Positions 33,273 through 43,595 of a stretch of DNA of 64,000 nucleotides are shown here, piece by piece. The translations under genes and the position numbers were made by a program. Source of the DNA: Aldrovandia affinis (lineage: Eukaryota; Chordata; Actinopteri; Notacanthiformes; Halosauridae); the NCBI GenBank assembly GCA_029706075.1, contig JAINUG010000055.1:3914399-3978398 (forward strand), given 5' to 3'. A model generated the notes under the pieces. It made no database searches and had not been told where the DNA came from. It saw nothing but the letters and a program-made list of their open reading frames with translations. The stretch's first letter is position 1. Each line of letters starts with the position of its first letter.

Positions 33273-33732
33273 ATGGCTTGGCGGGTTCGGGCTCGGAAGA
33301 GGCGGTGCTCGGCCGCATGTCACTGCCGGTTTCAAGACTACGGCAGCGAGCTCTCAATATGAGGGAAGGGACAATTGACATGAAAAAGAGAGCATGGTTG
33401 GCTACTAAATTGGGAGAAAATGTAAAAACAGCAGAAAGAGAAAAAAGAAAAGAAAATCAGATCAGACAGAGGAACAACTGTCACCGAAGAAGGAAGCGTA
33501 GAATGCCGTCTATGCAATTAACATTTAGCTGTGCAAGACATATTCCGATGAGGGATGTTTAAATTACATTGCCAAGGTAAGTCAGCTATACTTGGGGATC
33601 CCTTGTGCAGGTGATTTATTATCTTGTGTTAACTCAAGATGAAATTATGTCACCAAATTGATTACACATGCTAACAATATTAATATAAGCGATGGGGGCG
33701 GTTAAAATTGGATCTGACGACTTTTAAAAGGT

Positions 33733-33779
33733 GAGGTCACGACCTTGCATCTGTTCTCAGATCCAAGGTCATGACCTCC
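33733..33779. promoter_or_regulatory. hairpin holding a perfect palindromic nuclear-receptor half-site pair
   Basis: GAGGTCACGACCTTGCATCTG (split as GAGGTCACGACC and TTGCATCTG) pairs across a four-base loop with CAGATCCAAGG, TCATGACCTC with two mismatches. The right arm contains AGGTCATGACCT (33766-33777), a perfect inverted repeat of the AGGTCA half-site with no spacer, identical to the palindromic thyroid/retinoid response element; the left arm has AGGTCACGACCT. Function is not shown by sequence alone; it could be a MITE core. Confidence 0.35.
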
Positions 33780-34186
33780 CCAGTTCCTTTTTTTTTGTTT
33801 TGCTGCAAGTCGGAAATAAGAGGCAGGATGCCAGGGACTACAGATGAAAATTAGCCTCCTTGGCTAACTCTGGCACATTTACAGAAATGTTATCAATGTA
33901 CACTGTCCCTGTCAAATAAATTAATACATGAAATAAAAAATCTGAAGCATTATAAACTAGGACAGGATACAAAAGAAAAGTTGAGAAAACGTCTCCTCCT
34001 CTTAGTGTCATTTCACAGCATGCTTGTTCCAGAATGCTCTCCTAAATGTCTGCTGTACTAGAGGCAAGAATTCTCTCTCATCCCAACAGTCATTGTTGCT
34101 CCCAAGTTAAACATGAGAATCAATACATGTTAAATTAGTAACCCATACATGTTTAAGTAAATTGCCAATTGCCTTCTGTACTTTAC

Positions 34187-34576
34187 GGGCATTAAGATGA
34201 TTGCTCACACTTTTAGTGTTGTAATGTGGGCATCATCAGGGTATTCTTCAAAACAATCTGCAGTGAAAGGCTCACTACAAATGTAACTAGGTGTGTTTCG
34301 GATCTGTCATTGACCACTTACTCCTGTGCATTGCACCCGTTTTCCCCGAGTTTTCTTTATCATTTCTTTATTGATGGGGAACCTTTCAGGACATTAAGCT
34401 GATTGCTCACACCTTCAGTGTTGCAAGGGGGCATCACAGATCAGTGGTGGAAAGGCACTGAATACTGAGCCAATTAAACAGGGCAGTGATTTGATTGGCC
34501 AATTTGGAGAGCCAGACCGTGACAATTACACAGGACAGTGATTTGATTGGTCGATTTGCGGAGCCAGATGTGCGCT
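34187..34576. repeat. two local diverged duplications
   Basis: First pair: ATTAAGATGATTGCTCACAC at about 34192 and ATTAAGCTGATTGCTCACAC at about 34394, each followed by TTCAGTGTTG-like sequence, GGGCATCA and AAAGGC. Second pair: GGCAGTGATTTGATTGGCCA (about 34481) and GGACAGTGATTTGATTGGTC (about 34533), each followed by ATTTG, GGAGCCAGA. Confidence 0.75.
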
Positions 34577-34734
34577 TTACCATATGTGCTAAGCTTTTGA
34601 TGACCACTGTAAGTCATGACCTCAGTTTTGCATCTCTGAAAGAGTACACCTCTTTCAGCAGCTCCTCGTACATGATTTGTAGATGTACATGACTTTGTGC
34701 ATGATCTGATCTCAGCCACTGCACTGCTTGCTAC

Positions 34735-35190
34735 ACTGGATCCAAGTCAAATCACTAAATCTCACCACACCACACACCGCAGCTGGACACCTCCGCTCTG
34801 CCTTCTCTGTCCCATTCCTTCGGGTGCTGCTCCTCGCGGCCTCGCCTCTTCTCTGCCCTGACGCTTCAGTGGTAGAATGACCTTCCACACTCAGTCAGGA
34901 CAACAGAATCACAGGCCACCTTCCGCAAGAGACTGAAAACCCACCTCTTCAGACCAGACTTCCACTGAATATACAGTGTATTAAAAAAGTAGCTAACTTT
35001 TCTCTCCCTGTTTTATAGGTATTGTGTGCATCTGTTTGCATCTTCGCTGGCATCTGTTGTATTGCTGCTGTACTAATCTCTTGCTCGAGCTGTGATTATT
35101 GCTGCCATTCTTAAATGCACTTATTGTAAGTTGCTCTGGATAAGGGCGTCTGACAAACACTTAAAATCCAAATTAAATGTGTAAATGTGC
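34735..35190 (+). mobile_element. L2 LINE, 5'-truncated 3' end copy
   Basis: Starts within the CTGGATCCAAGTCAAATCAC block of ORF2, continues through decayed ACACCGCAGCTGGACACCTC (the PARPLR region) and ACCTTCCGCAAGAGACTGAA (RKRLKTHLF), the 3' UTR and the tail TTGTAAGTTGCTCTGGATAA, GGGCGTCTGACAAACAC. More diverged than the 32.1-kb copy. Confidence 0.87.
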
Positions 35191-36074
35191 AAACTCACAT
35201 TCTGGTGTATTTCCTGTCCACAGGTGTTTGCACAAAAGACTCAGACTTCTGCTACAAAGCAATGTATTAAAACAGATAAAGTAACAATTGGCCCACATTT
35301 AGCACATACAGTATAAGCAGATAGCAGTAAGATTTTCTTCAGAGAAAACCTGTGCCTTTATATTATGATTTCAAACGCATTCCCCAACATTAACACATAC
35401 CCATCTCATTGTGGGTCCTATGAAAAGGAAGACCGTGGCCATCATACCATTACTCTTAAAGCAAAGCTCAAATTACTGATACAACAGTGCTTTTATGGCT
35501 GAAAGTGGTGCTCATAGTCCACCGCAGAACCTAACTAACTCAATTTGCACCTCACTCTGAACCAAGGTCAGTCCAAAGAACACACTGTCAGTCATGACAA
35601 TCTTGGATCAGCAGTGAAGGAACAAACATTCATGGTTTCTAGGCCTAAAATAATAACACCAAACAAGAGGACCTTGAGATCCCTCATCCCTTGCGGAAAA
35701 AGCCACATGGATTCTGCACATGTGAGTCACATGTGCTTTTATGCCACACAATTCCACGTGTGTATCGCATTGTGTCATAGGCTGCCACATCTTCATCTTC
35801 ATCTGCATGTCACGTACTTCACGGGCATTCACATGCGGTCACACATATACACGTGTTTTTTGGACATTTCACGTTAAATTCATGTGATGTTTCTGTTAGG
35901 GATTAACTTCCACAGAAAGAGCACACAAAGAGCTTCAGTAAGTTTCCAGTCAGGGCAGGAAACCCAAAGCATACACAAACACGCAGAAATATACGAATAA
36001 TATAGTTTGCATTTTTTATGCATACCCCGGTCCTTACACTGGTAATGGGGAGGTCACACTTTATTTAAGCATGT
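35190..36074. other. unique sequence with clustered E-box-like sites
   Basis: CACATGTG at 35717-35724 and 35728-35735, CACGTG at 35755-35760 and 35850-35855, with TCACGT and CACGGG between. No gene recognised. Confidence 0.4.
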
Positions 36075-36262
36075 GGGTCAACTGAGAAAGTGGGTTTGTG
36101 GATGCAATGGATCGCATAGCTAATCAGGTGTGATGGGTGATTAAGAGGGCAGTTTTTTGACCAGAAACACCGGGGTTAATGACCCTACTCTTTCAAAGCG
36201 TGCCGTGGGACCGTTAATGACCACAGTGAGTCAGGACCTCGGTTTAACCTGATCCTAAGGAC
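36075..36262 (-). mobile_element. 5S-derived SINE (SINE3-like), body fragment
   Basis: The plus strand reads GATGGGTGATTAAGAGGGCA, CAGAAACACCGGGGTTAATG, CCCTACTCTTTCAAAGCGTG, GACCACAGTGAGTCAGGACC, TCGGTTTAACCTGATCCTAA, GGACGG, the complement of the SINE3 body. The 5S head and the 3' end are missing. Confidence 0.82.
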
Positions 36263-36745
36263 GGATAAGGGTGTATACATTACTAATTTATGCATGTGTT
36301 TATTTGTCAGGGACATGGCAAAAAGCGTTGTTACGATGTTCGACAAACAAGCATCAGCCACATCGCAAGTGTTTATAGCCCAAGGCTAATAAGTGTGGAG
36401 ACTGCTGATCGCCCTTTGTTGAAACGTAATTACACAGATCCACTCAAGGTTTACAAGCTGTGCCGGTGTTCGTTTTAGGGGCAGAAGTTTTGTGGCATAT
36501 TTCACGCTTTGGCGGTCATCGCCTGGGCAGACCGGAGCGAAACGGGCGCAGATAACGAGTCCTGAACACAGAGCCATTTGTAAAGGTATGCTTCAACGAC
36601 TGTAATGGTGTTCAATTTTCGCTTTGATTGAAATTTTGTATCTTCAATATCCCTTGCCTATTATCTTTTGTTGCTCCTGATATAGATTCTGGGGCTGACA
36701 GCAGCCTTCTGGTTGGGGGGCTCCCTGTGGACTGAGATTACCTTT
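36263..36745. other. unique sequence
   Basis: Mixed composition; no gene or repeat recognised. Confidence 0.4.
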
Positions 36746-36747
36746 TA

Positions 36748-37032
36748 CATTTTTACATTTTAGGCATTTAGCACATGCTCTTATCCAGAGTGACTTACAA
36801 TAAGTGAAATTTAGATGTAGGCATTTAGCAGACTGAGCTCTTACTCAGAGCAACTTGCAGTTTACATTTCTTTATGTACGTTCCATTTATACAGCTGGGT
36901 ATTTTACTGAAGCAATTCAGGTTAAGTACTTTGCTCAGAAAGGTACAAATTACAGTGCCCTACCTGGGAATCAAACCTGCAACCTCTGAGTTACAAGCCC
37001 AGTTCCCTAACCACTATACTACACTGCTACCA
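36748..37032 (-). mobile_element. tRNA-derived SINE with doubled L2-type tail, family B
   Basis: On the minus strand: head near 37032 with TATAGTGGTTAGGGAACTGG and box B GTTGCAGGTTTGATTCCC, the body, AATGGAACGTACATAAAG, then one tail (complement of GGCATTTAGCAGACTGAGCT, about 36818-36862) followed at once by a second tail (about 36748-36805). Two tails in tandem are unusual and may mark an insertion of one element into the tail of another. Confidence 0.87.
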
Positions 37033-37725
37033 AGGTTCAGGCGATGGCTAAACATCTTTGGCTTTTGATTCGTTACTTAAGTCATTGGAGGCTCAGTGTC
37101 ATTGGACTCCTGTCTGAACCAATCTCCTGTTTGCTTCCCCAGACTCTCTATGCCAGGCTCGAGATGATGTCAGTTTTCTGTTGAGAATCAGCATAACTTT
37201 AATAGGATTTCTAACTACCAACACCCACCTGTTTCCTTGAAAGGTGTTAGAACTGCTAACAGCACTTCAAATCATAACTATAATTATAGCAGTAACCTCC
37301 CATAACAGTAACATGGGCAATATGTTTTTAAATATATATATTTTTTTTAAGTTAAAAAAAAGCATGATTTTTTTAAAGGCACAAACATATTCTGATTGCA
37401 TAGCAAATGTGTGCTAATGCTTTTGATTTCAGAAAAAAAAAAAAAACACTTCTGTGGCTTCACAACTTATTCCCCCAAAAAGTACAACTGTCTGAGTATA
37501 TTATTTTACTTAGCTAATAGAATTTTTTGTCCATTATTAGGAAATTTTATGAAAGATGAATCTGACTGGTGAAGCTCTGAATGTAGTGTGTGTCAGAGCT
37601 TGAAGACTGAATTATTTTAACTACCCGCCATCGCAGTGTGCCCTCTAAGAGATTACATGTGGCACACCGCTCAATCTCTCCCGTCTTCGAACCAACCCAG
37701 GAGTTACTACACTAAGCAGCAAAAA
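37033..37725. other. unique AT-rich sequence
   Basis: No gene or repeat recognised. Confidence 0.4.
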
Positions 37726-37726
37726 T

Positions 37727-37918
37727 GCATTACAGGCACATAGCAGACACTCTTATCCAGAGCGACTTACAAGTTCACATTTTTCTTTTTCTTACAATCC
37801 ATTCATATAGCTGGATATTTTACTGAATCAATGCAAGTTATGTACCTTGCTCAAGGGTACAACGGCAGTGGCCCACCTGGGAATTAAACCTGTGACCTTT
37901 GCATTATACTACACTGCC
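37727..37918 (-). mobile_element. tRNA-derived SINE with L2-type tail, family B, half of an inverted pair
   Basis: On the plus strand the complement of the tail (GACACTCTTATCCAGAGCGA), then CAGCTATATGAATGG in complement form, GTACCTTGCTCAAGGGTACA, ACGGCAGTGGCCCACCTGGG, and the head ending ATTATACTACACTGCC at 37918. Confidence 0.88.
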
Positions 37919-38042
37919 GACATCAGGCTAATGGTTAGGGAGCTGGGCTAATACAAAGATCGCAGGTTCGATTCCCAGATGGGGCACTGCCGTTGTACCC
38001 TTGCATGAGATACTCAACCTGAATTGGTTCACTAAATATCTT
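37919..38042 (+). mobile_element. tRNA-derived SINE, family B, head and body only
   Basis: Reads AATGGTTAGGGAGCTGGGCT, box B GCAGGTTCGATTCCCAG, GGGCACTGCCGTTGTACCCT, CCTGAATTGGTTCACTAAAT and then stops; the tail is missing. It starts a few bases after the head of the minus-strand copy at 37727-37918, making a head-to-head pair. Confidence 0.85.
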
Positions 38043-38640
38043 GGACAGAACTGAGTATTAATCTCAAAGCCATGGTAGAAATATGTGCGTGAGGCCTACA
38101 ATAGAATTGAGGTGTATCATTGCTGAGCATTTTGAGGAACAATATTATGGTATTGCGGGAATGCCATGACAGGACCCAGAGGCCATGTTGTTCCAGGTAA
38201 GAATGTGATATTGAGACACCGAGTCTGAGATATAACAAAACACAGCCAGGGTTCTCACAGCAGTGTTCAGGCATCTCCATGGTAACGCAGTGGATAGTTG
38301 GGAAGAGCAGTGGGGGCGGTGTTCTTGTGGTATTCTCTTCCACGAAGCAGAAGCTTCCTTTTTTATCAGCTGAAGGTGGACGGGGCACACTTGTTCGTTT
38401 TTTTAGTCCTTCACCATGCCATGTAGCTTGTAGCTGGGGACAAAGAGTATTATGATATTATGAAAGGATGTATTGATGAATTGAAATGTATTGAAATTAA
38501 GTAGATGCAATTGCACCTTTTGCATTGTTGATTTCATTATGTTTGATTATGAATATGTAAGCGCATTCAATTTGCCTGAGCTTTAGAAATATGTAATTAA
38601 TAGGTATATAACATCTACCTGTTTGCGGATTTCTACAATT
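38043..38640. other. unique sequence
   Basis: No gene or repeat recognised. Confidence 0.4.
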
Positions 38641-38644
38641 TGGC

Positions 38645-38866
38645 AGTGCAGTATAATAATTAGGGAGTTGGGCTTGTAACTCAAAGGTTGCTGGTTCGAT
38701 TCCCACGTAGGGCACTGCTGTTGTACCCTTGAGCAAGGTACTTAACCTGAATTGTTTGAGTAAAATATCCAGCTGTATAAATGGATTGTATGTAAAAAAA
38801 TATAAACTGTATAAGTCGCTCTGGATAAAAGCGTCTGCCAAATGCCTAAAATGTAAATGTAATAAA
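38645..38866 (+). mobile_element. tRNA-derived SINE with L2-type tail, best family B copy
   Basis: All parts are present: the head GCAGTGCAGTATAATAATTA with box-A-like sequence, box B GCTGGTTCGATTCCC (about 38690-38704), the body GCACTGCTGTTGTACCCTTG, CCAGCTGTATAAATGG, and the tail TAAGTCGCTCTGGATAAAAG, CGTCTGCCAAATG, AAATGTAAATGTAA. The tail is the one used by L2 reverse transcriptase, as shown for eel UnaSINE/UnaL2 pairs. The next element is an L2 that starts within about 25 bases. Confidence 0.92.
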
Positions 38867-39425
38867 GATGAACACCACTCTAGGTACTGTTCCCCCATAC
38901 CTCCAGTCACTCATCACTCCCTATACCCCAGCCAGACCCCTCCGCTCAGCTTCCTCTGGCAAACTGACTGCCCCATCCCTCCGGGCGCCTGGCAGCCGCT
39001 CCTCGCAGATTCGTCTCTTCTCTGTCCTGACCCCTCGCTGGTGGAGCGACCTTCCGCAATCGTTCAGGACCGTGGAATCACTTGCAATCTTCCGCAAGAG
39101 ACTCAAAACCCACCTTTTCAGACTCCACTACCACTGAATTCTGTACACCGAGCTAATTGTCATCACCACTGCCTACTTGCTCAACACTATATACCCTGCT
39201 TACTCATTTAATAAAAAAAATGTTTTTAAAAATTACTAACCTTTTCCTTCCCAGTGTTACAGGTATGGTACGCAGCTGCCTGCAATGATGTCTATCGCTG
39301 TATTACTGCACTGATATCTTGCGCGTACTATGATTGTTCCTACCATGTACTTATGCACATCTTGTAAGTCGCTCTGAATAAGAGCGTCTGCTAAATGCTT
39401 AAAATGTAAATGTAAAATGTAAATT
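38867..39425 (+). mobile_element. L2 LINE, 5'-truncated, adjacent to a SINE tail
   Basis: Encodes TVPPYLQSLITPYTPARPLR, SASSGKLTAPSLRAPGSRSS, LTPRWWSDLPQSF and RKRLKTHLFRLHYH (38880-39137), then the 3' UTR and the tail CTTGTAAGTCGCTCTGAATA, AGAGCGTCTGCTAAATG with AAATGTAAAATG. The C-terminal frame is nearly intact, suggesting this is among the younger L2 copies here. Confidence 0.92.
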
Positions 39426-41345
39426 TGATGATGGTTTAGCCATCAAAACAAATTAGATTATACCCTGGGTTTCAATTGGGAACATTTACAAACTTCTAAG
39501 AGATGAAATTATTAAATAAATCTCATGTGACAGGTGGCCTGAATATATTACTCACCAATATGAAATTCTTGACTTGCTGGTGAGCACTCTATGTCAAACA
39601 TTCGAACACTCGAATTGCCAAGTTGTCATTTTGACAGCATGCACTTCTAACTGAAATTACTCTGCCATGGTGAAAGACATGCGGTCACACATTTGTGACT
39701 TTTCCTTAAAAACATGTAGGCTATTTAACCCTTTATAGTTCTGTAGAGTTAGGTGCATGGGTAACAGTATTTCCATTATAGCCATTATCTGGCCAGTATG
39801 TTCTAGGTTCTTCAGGACTAACATCCTTATTTCAGCTGTCTGTCAGGTCTCACCAATTCTGTTTAATTGTAAAATGGCCTCTTATCTTTTTTGGTCAATT
39901 GCCACATTTTACAGGGTACAACAGCAAGCATCTATCAATTGATTTGTTCTGAAGGCACAAATTCCAGAGGCAATTGCGGCAATACCTGAAACCGTAGAAG
40001 TGATTAATTTGTGTCACTAAGATGCAATAGCTATTCAGACGGCCAAGATTGTAAATCTTATAATATTGCAGCACTAGTAGTCAAATATACTTTTTATCAT
40101 ACATTAATCTAATATATATTTTTCACTTCATCACCATTCAGACAGAAATCAGGTTTACCATCTCAGTTATTCGTTGCATGGGTAATTATTATTTTTATGG
40201 TTCTCATCCATCCATTTGACGCTGCCTAAAACAAGTTTCAGTCTCTGGACATCACATTGTGTTGCCTGGGGGAAGAAGAAAAAAATCCCCTGCTCTCTGA
40301 GGATCACATGGCATGTACAGATGTGACATTAGCAGTTCTCTCAGAGTTGCCAAAGTAGGACACTAAAAAGTCTCTCCTTGAGCTGACCTGTCCTTCCGAC
40401 AGGTCTCCTAAATCTATTTTTGTATATTTAATGGTTTTCCTTGTGCTCAATGAGTACAATGACTATTAACCTACTAAAATGGTTGAATACTCTCCTAGGA
40501 CACAAAGCACAGTTCTGTCCCATAGACTTCGAACTGACCATTTCAAGTTTTACTATGCATTTTTTATTTTCCATTTTAATACACTGATTTTGTGCACAGG
40601 CACTTTTCCAGTTCCTCTTTCAACCTAAGCTAAGCTAAGCTAAATGAAATGCAAAAAAAGAGGGATGGACACTTCAGTTATTGAAATTAAAAATACATGG
40701 AGAGAGTCAATTCTCTCCTCTACTCATTTCCTGCAAAATCTATGGATGAAAATGGAAATCGCATGTTGTATGCGTTGTCACGGTGAAACAAAACGAAATG
40801 TCTGCACACTGATATTATCAGGTCCAAATCATATGTTCAAGCAATTTAATATGAAATATGTAAATGTCTAGCCTAAGTTCATCCATTTCAAAGATACAGA
40901 AATGCAATTTTCAAGTTCAAGTCAATATCAGAATTGAAAATTGGAGAAATGTGTCACATGCTATGTTAGAATGCCATTGCAGGTGTGTTCAATACAAAAA
41001 GAAAACAATGCAAAATCCCTATTCTCCTGAAACTGGGCCATTTCAGAGGGCAGCCGTGGTGATTTGTAGTATTGGAAGTGAAAAAGTCATGAGGTTATCG
41101 TGTTCAGGAAATTTGGATTGCAGTTGGGATATCATAAATTGTTCAATCCTCATTTGATCAGATTGTTGAAAAATTAACATTGATTCTCAGAGATCTCATT
41201 GGAAACAACTTATGATACGATATGATACAATATATTGTTCATATGCATGGAGATTCATTTTTTGAGGTCAGCAGTACATTCACTACATATACAGTGTTGG
41301 CCCTACGTACAAAACACAATACACAACATAATATTACACAGAATG
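39426..41345. other. unique AT-rich sequence
   Basis: Short (CTAAG)n at about 40626-40640. No gene or repeat family recognised. Confidence 0.45.
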
Positions 41346-41349
41346 TGAA

Positions 41350-41420
41350 AGACCTTGATTAGTTGAATTAGGGTGTTGTAGTGCTGGACTAGAACAAAAG
41401 CCTGCACCCACACTGGCCCT
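41350..41420. mobile_element. hAT-type MITE end fragment
   Basis: GATTAGTTGAATTAGGGTGT, AGTGCTGGACTAGAACAAAA, GCCTGCACCCACACTGGCCC match the right-hand subterminal region of the MITE at 46399-46699, but the CCCACCCCTG end is gone. Confidence 0.7.
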
Positions 41421-41900
41421 TCTCGGATAACACTGGACATATTTCTAACGAATAAGAAAGGACATCCCTGACATATTGGGAAACAAAGACGAAAGTTTAC
41501 TGTCAGAAGACCCATTGATCTGTGGATGTAATTCTGCATTCAATGCCAAATGTGTCACTGATGCGATAAAGACAACATGCCACACGGTTTGGTCCGCACT
41601 TTAATTTCAACCTTTGATTTATCATTTAATTACTTTATTGTGGCGATGTGGTATCAGAAAGGATGTCCACAGAGGCTTGCATTCTTCCCCATTCTTTCGC
41701 CCCTTTCCTTTTGTGCCCGGGTGAGTTATGGTACACGCAGAAATATAATTTCTGAAGAATAACTACACTGATACAGTAGTCACACACAAAGCCTTTCTAT
41801 AATGGACATAGATTAAGAACAGTAATGTACAGTTAATAGCTAAAAAGTTGGGAATGGCAATATGAAATGACTATGGTATCTTGCACTGTAGACTTCTCGA
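41421..41900. other. unique sequence
   Basis: Nothing recognised. Confidence 0.4.
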
Positions 41901-41909
41901 TGGACCGCT

Positions 41910-42795
41910 CTGATGAAACTGTCTGCTCACTCCCTGGATTTAAATTTGCAGTCAATCGGAGTTGGTCACCTGTTTAGCCTTGCGCCTCACACTAATGCAC
42001 TGACATCACAATCCAGGAGCAAACGCTTCTGACCACAGTTGCCCTTTGTTGATGTCTTTCCCTCAGACTTCAATGCTGACCTCAGCTTAAATACTGTTCC
42101 TCATGAGTCATCAGCAAGTTGAACTGTCTTCATCACTGAAGCTCCTGCCAAACGTGCCCCAACAATCACCCCTCTTTTTAAGTCACTGAGGACTCAACTT
42201 CTAGCCTTGTGTGATGCCAGGAGGAGTGGAGGGAGGAGTAGAGAAGGCTGCTCCTCCTCTTTGGCTGCTGTCAGGTGCTGTTCCCTCCTAAAGCTGGGAG
42301 CCTACACAAACTTGGACAGCAGAGGCTTCACACACAGGCATGCTCACCTCAGGCTAATCAGAAATCAGGTGTTGCAATCAGGTGTTGCCCATTGACTTGC
42401 CTTCATTAGGCCTTCTATAAGAGCACAGTCTGCCATGCCTGGAGGTCTCCTCTTGGGGAGACATGGAGGGAATGGTGGTATTTCTGTTCTTGCTCTCAGT
42501 TTGCATATTTAGTTTGACTTTCTTTCCTGTACATCATTTGTTTTTGACTAAAATGCACCCCTCCCCCCAAAAAAATGTTTTCCCTTGTGTTTTCTCCTCC
42601 CACTCATCATCTGCTAGCCATAACTATAGGCAACCAGGCCTGCCCAGCATTTTTGTACCCTGAGCATGCTAGAATGCTAATTGCTTAATTAACTGAGGAA
42701 CAACAGCTATGTGGAAGCACCTGCTTTCAATATTTACCCAATGAGGGACACAAAATATATTCCACCTTTTTGGCCACTACCTGTACATGCATATG
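41910..42795 (+). mobile_element. Tc1/mariner-related remnant, split by an insertion
   Basis: The left part has TCATCAGCAAGTTGAACTGT, CTTCATCACTGAAGCTCCTG, CCAAACGTGCCCCAACAATC and TTTTTAAGTCACTGAGGACT; the right part has GCTAATTGCTTAATTAACTG, GTGGAAGCACCTGCTTTCAA and the terminus GGCCACTACCTGTA. I know these blocks in this order from fish elements ending TTTTGGCAGTTACCTGTA. The left boundary (near 41910) is uncertain. The two parts are separated by 42207-42613. Confidence 0.7.
42207..42613. mobile_element. unclassified 407-bp insertion flanked by CTAGCC
   Basis: CTAGCC occurs at 42201-42206 and 42614-42619, directly at the point where the surrounding Tc1 remnant is interrupted. The inserted piece has a TATA-like CTTCTATAAGAGCACAG (about 42412-42428), which suggests a small promoter-bearing element, but it lacks TG/CA ends, tRNA boxes or inverted termini. 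Family unknown. Confidence 0.45.
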
Positions 42796-43547
42796 CTTCG
42801 TATTTTATGATTTTGAGGGGGCCTTGTGTAAATATGCATCAGGCTGCAATGCACGAATCACCGCCTTTGTGTTTCCGAATGCGAAATATGATTGCGGCAG
42901 TAGATACTGATTAGTCTCTGATTATTTTAGAATAAATGAGCTTTCTCTTGATGTTTGCCACCACGCATACAAACATTATTCTGATCTTGTTTGGACATCA
43001 TCATCGCCTCAATCGAGTTGAGTGTGCCAATCTGCGGGAGAATGCTCGGGATGGTTTCAATCAGTCTGAAATCCAATCAGTGTGTTATTAGCTGTTTCAG
43101 AAGAGTTTTCAGAAAGAAAAAAAAACATATTAGCGAGTGATTAACTGCTATTTCCGTCGAATCGTTAGTCACCCCATTACACTTAAAAGCACCATTTTGG
43201 TGTACAGGAGTCAATTTAAAAAGGCCACCAGACCTAAGTTCCAGTAGAACGCATTATGCATCTGATTACTGGGCTGTTGGACTCTCGGAAATTTCTACAA
43301 ATTAATCTGAAGTCAAGCAAATAATAGGTGAGCATGTGTTCACTGGACTAATAACAGTGCTGGTTATCTTTAGCCTGGGCTGCTGATCCAGGTGAAGGAA
43401 CTGGGTTGAACATCCGTGGAGTCCATCCAAGACTGAAACCAGTTACAGTTTGTCTGGCAAATGAAAAAGTAAAGGATATCTATGTCTGCCATATCTTGTT
43501 TTACAACAGAAACTAATTGCTTTTGAAGCAAACACACACACGCACAC

Positions 43548-43595
<48 letters not shown>

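Larger units (their letters stand above)
31946..33440 (+). mobile_element. tRNA-derived SINE, family A body with a different head, interrupted by an L2
   Basis: The head reads GGCCTCCTGGGTGGTGTAAC with box B AGGGTTCGATTC (about 31996-32010). The body GGTGGCAATTGGCTGTC (about 32055-32072) matches GGTGGCATTTGGCTGTC in the 28653-28987 copy. After the L2 at 32146-33272 the SINE resumes with CGGGTTCGGGCTCGGAAGAG and ends GGTTGGCTACTAAATTGGGA plus an A-rich tail near 33440. The head differs clearly from the other family A copies. Confidence 0.83.
33440..34725. other. unique sequence with a hairpin and two local duplications
   Basis: Besides the entries at 33733-33779 and 34187-34576 nothing is recognised. 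Confidence 0.4.

Noticed and set aside
38650-38710. tRNA-like box A and box B
   Set aside because: The surrounding sequence is a SINE with body and L2-type tail; no acceptor stem. The same applies to the heads at 1.05, 5.6, 28.9, 31.9, 37.0, 37.9 and 48.9 kb.
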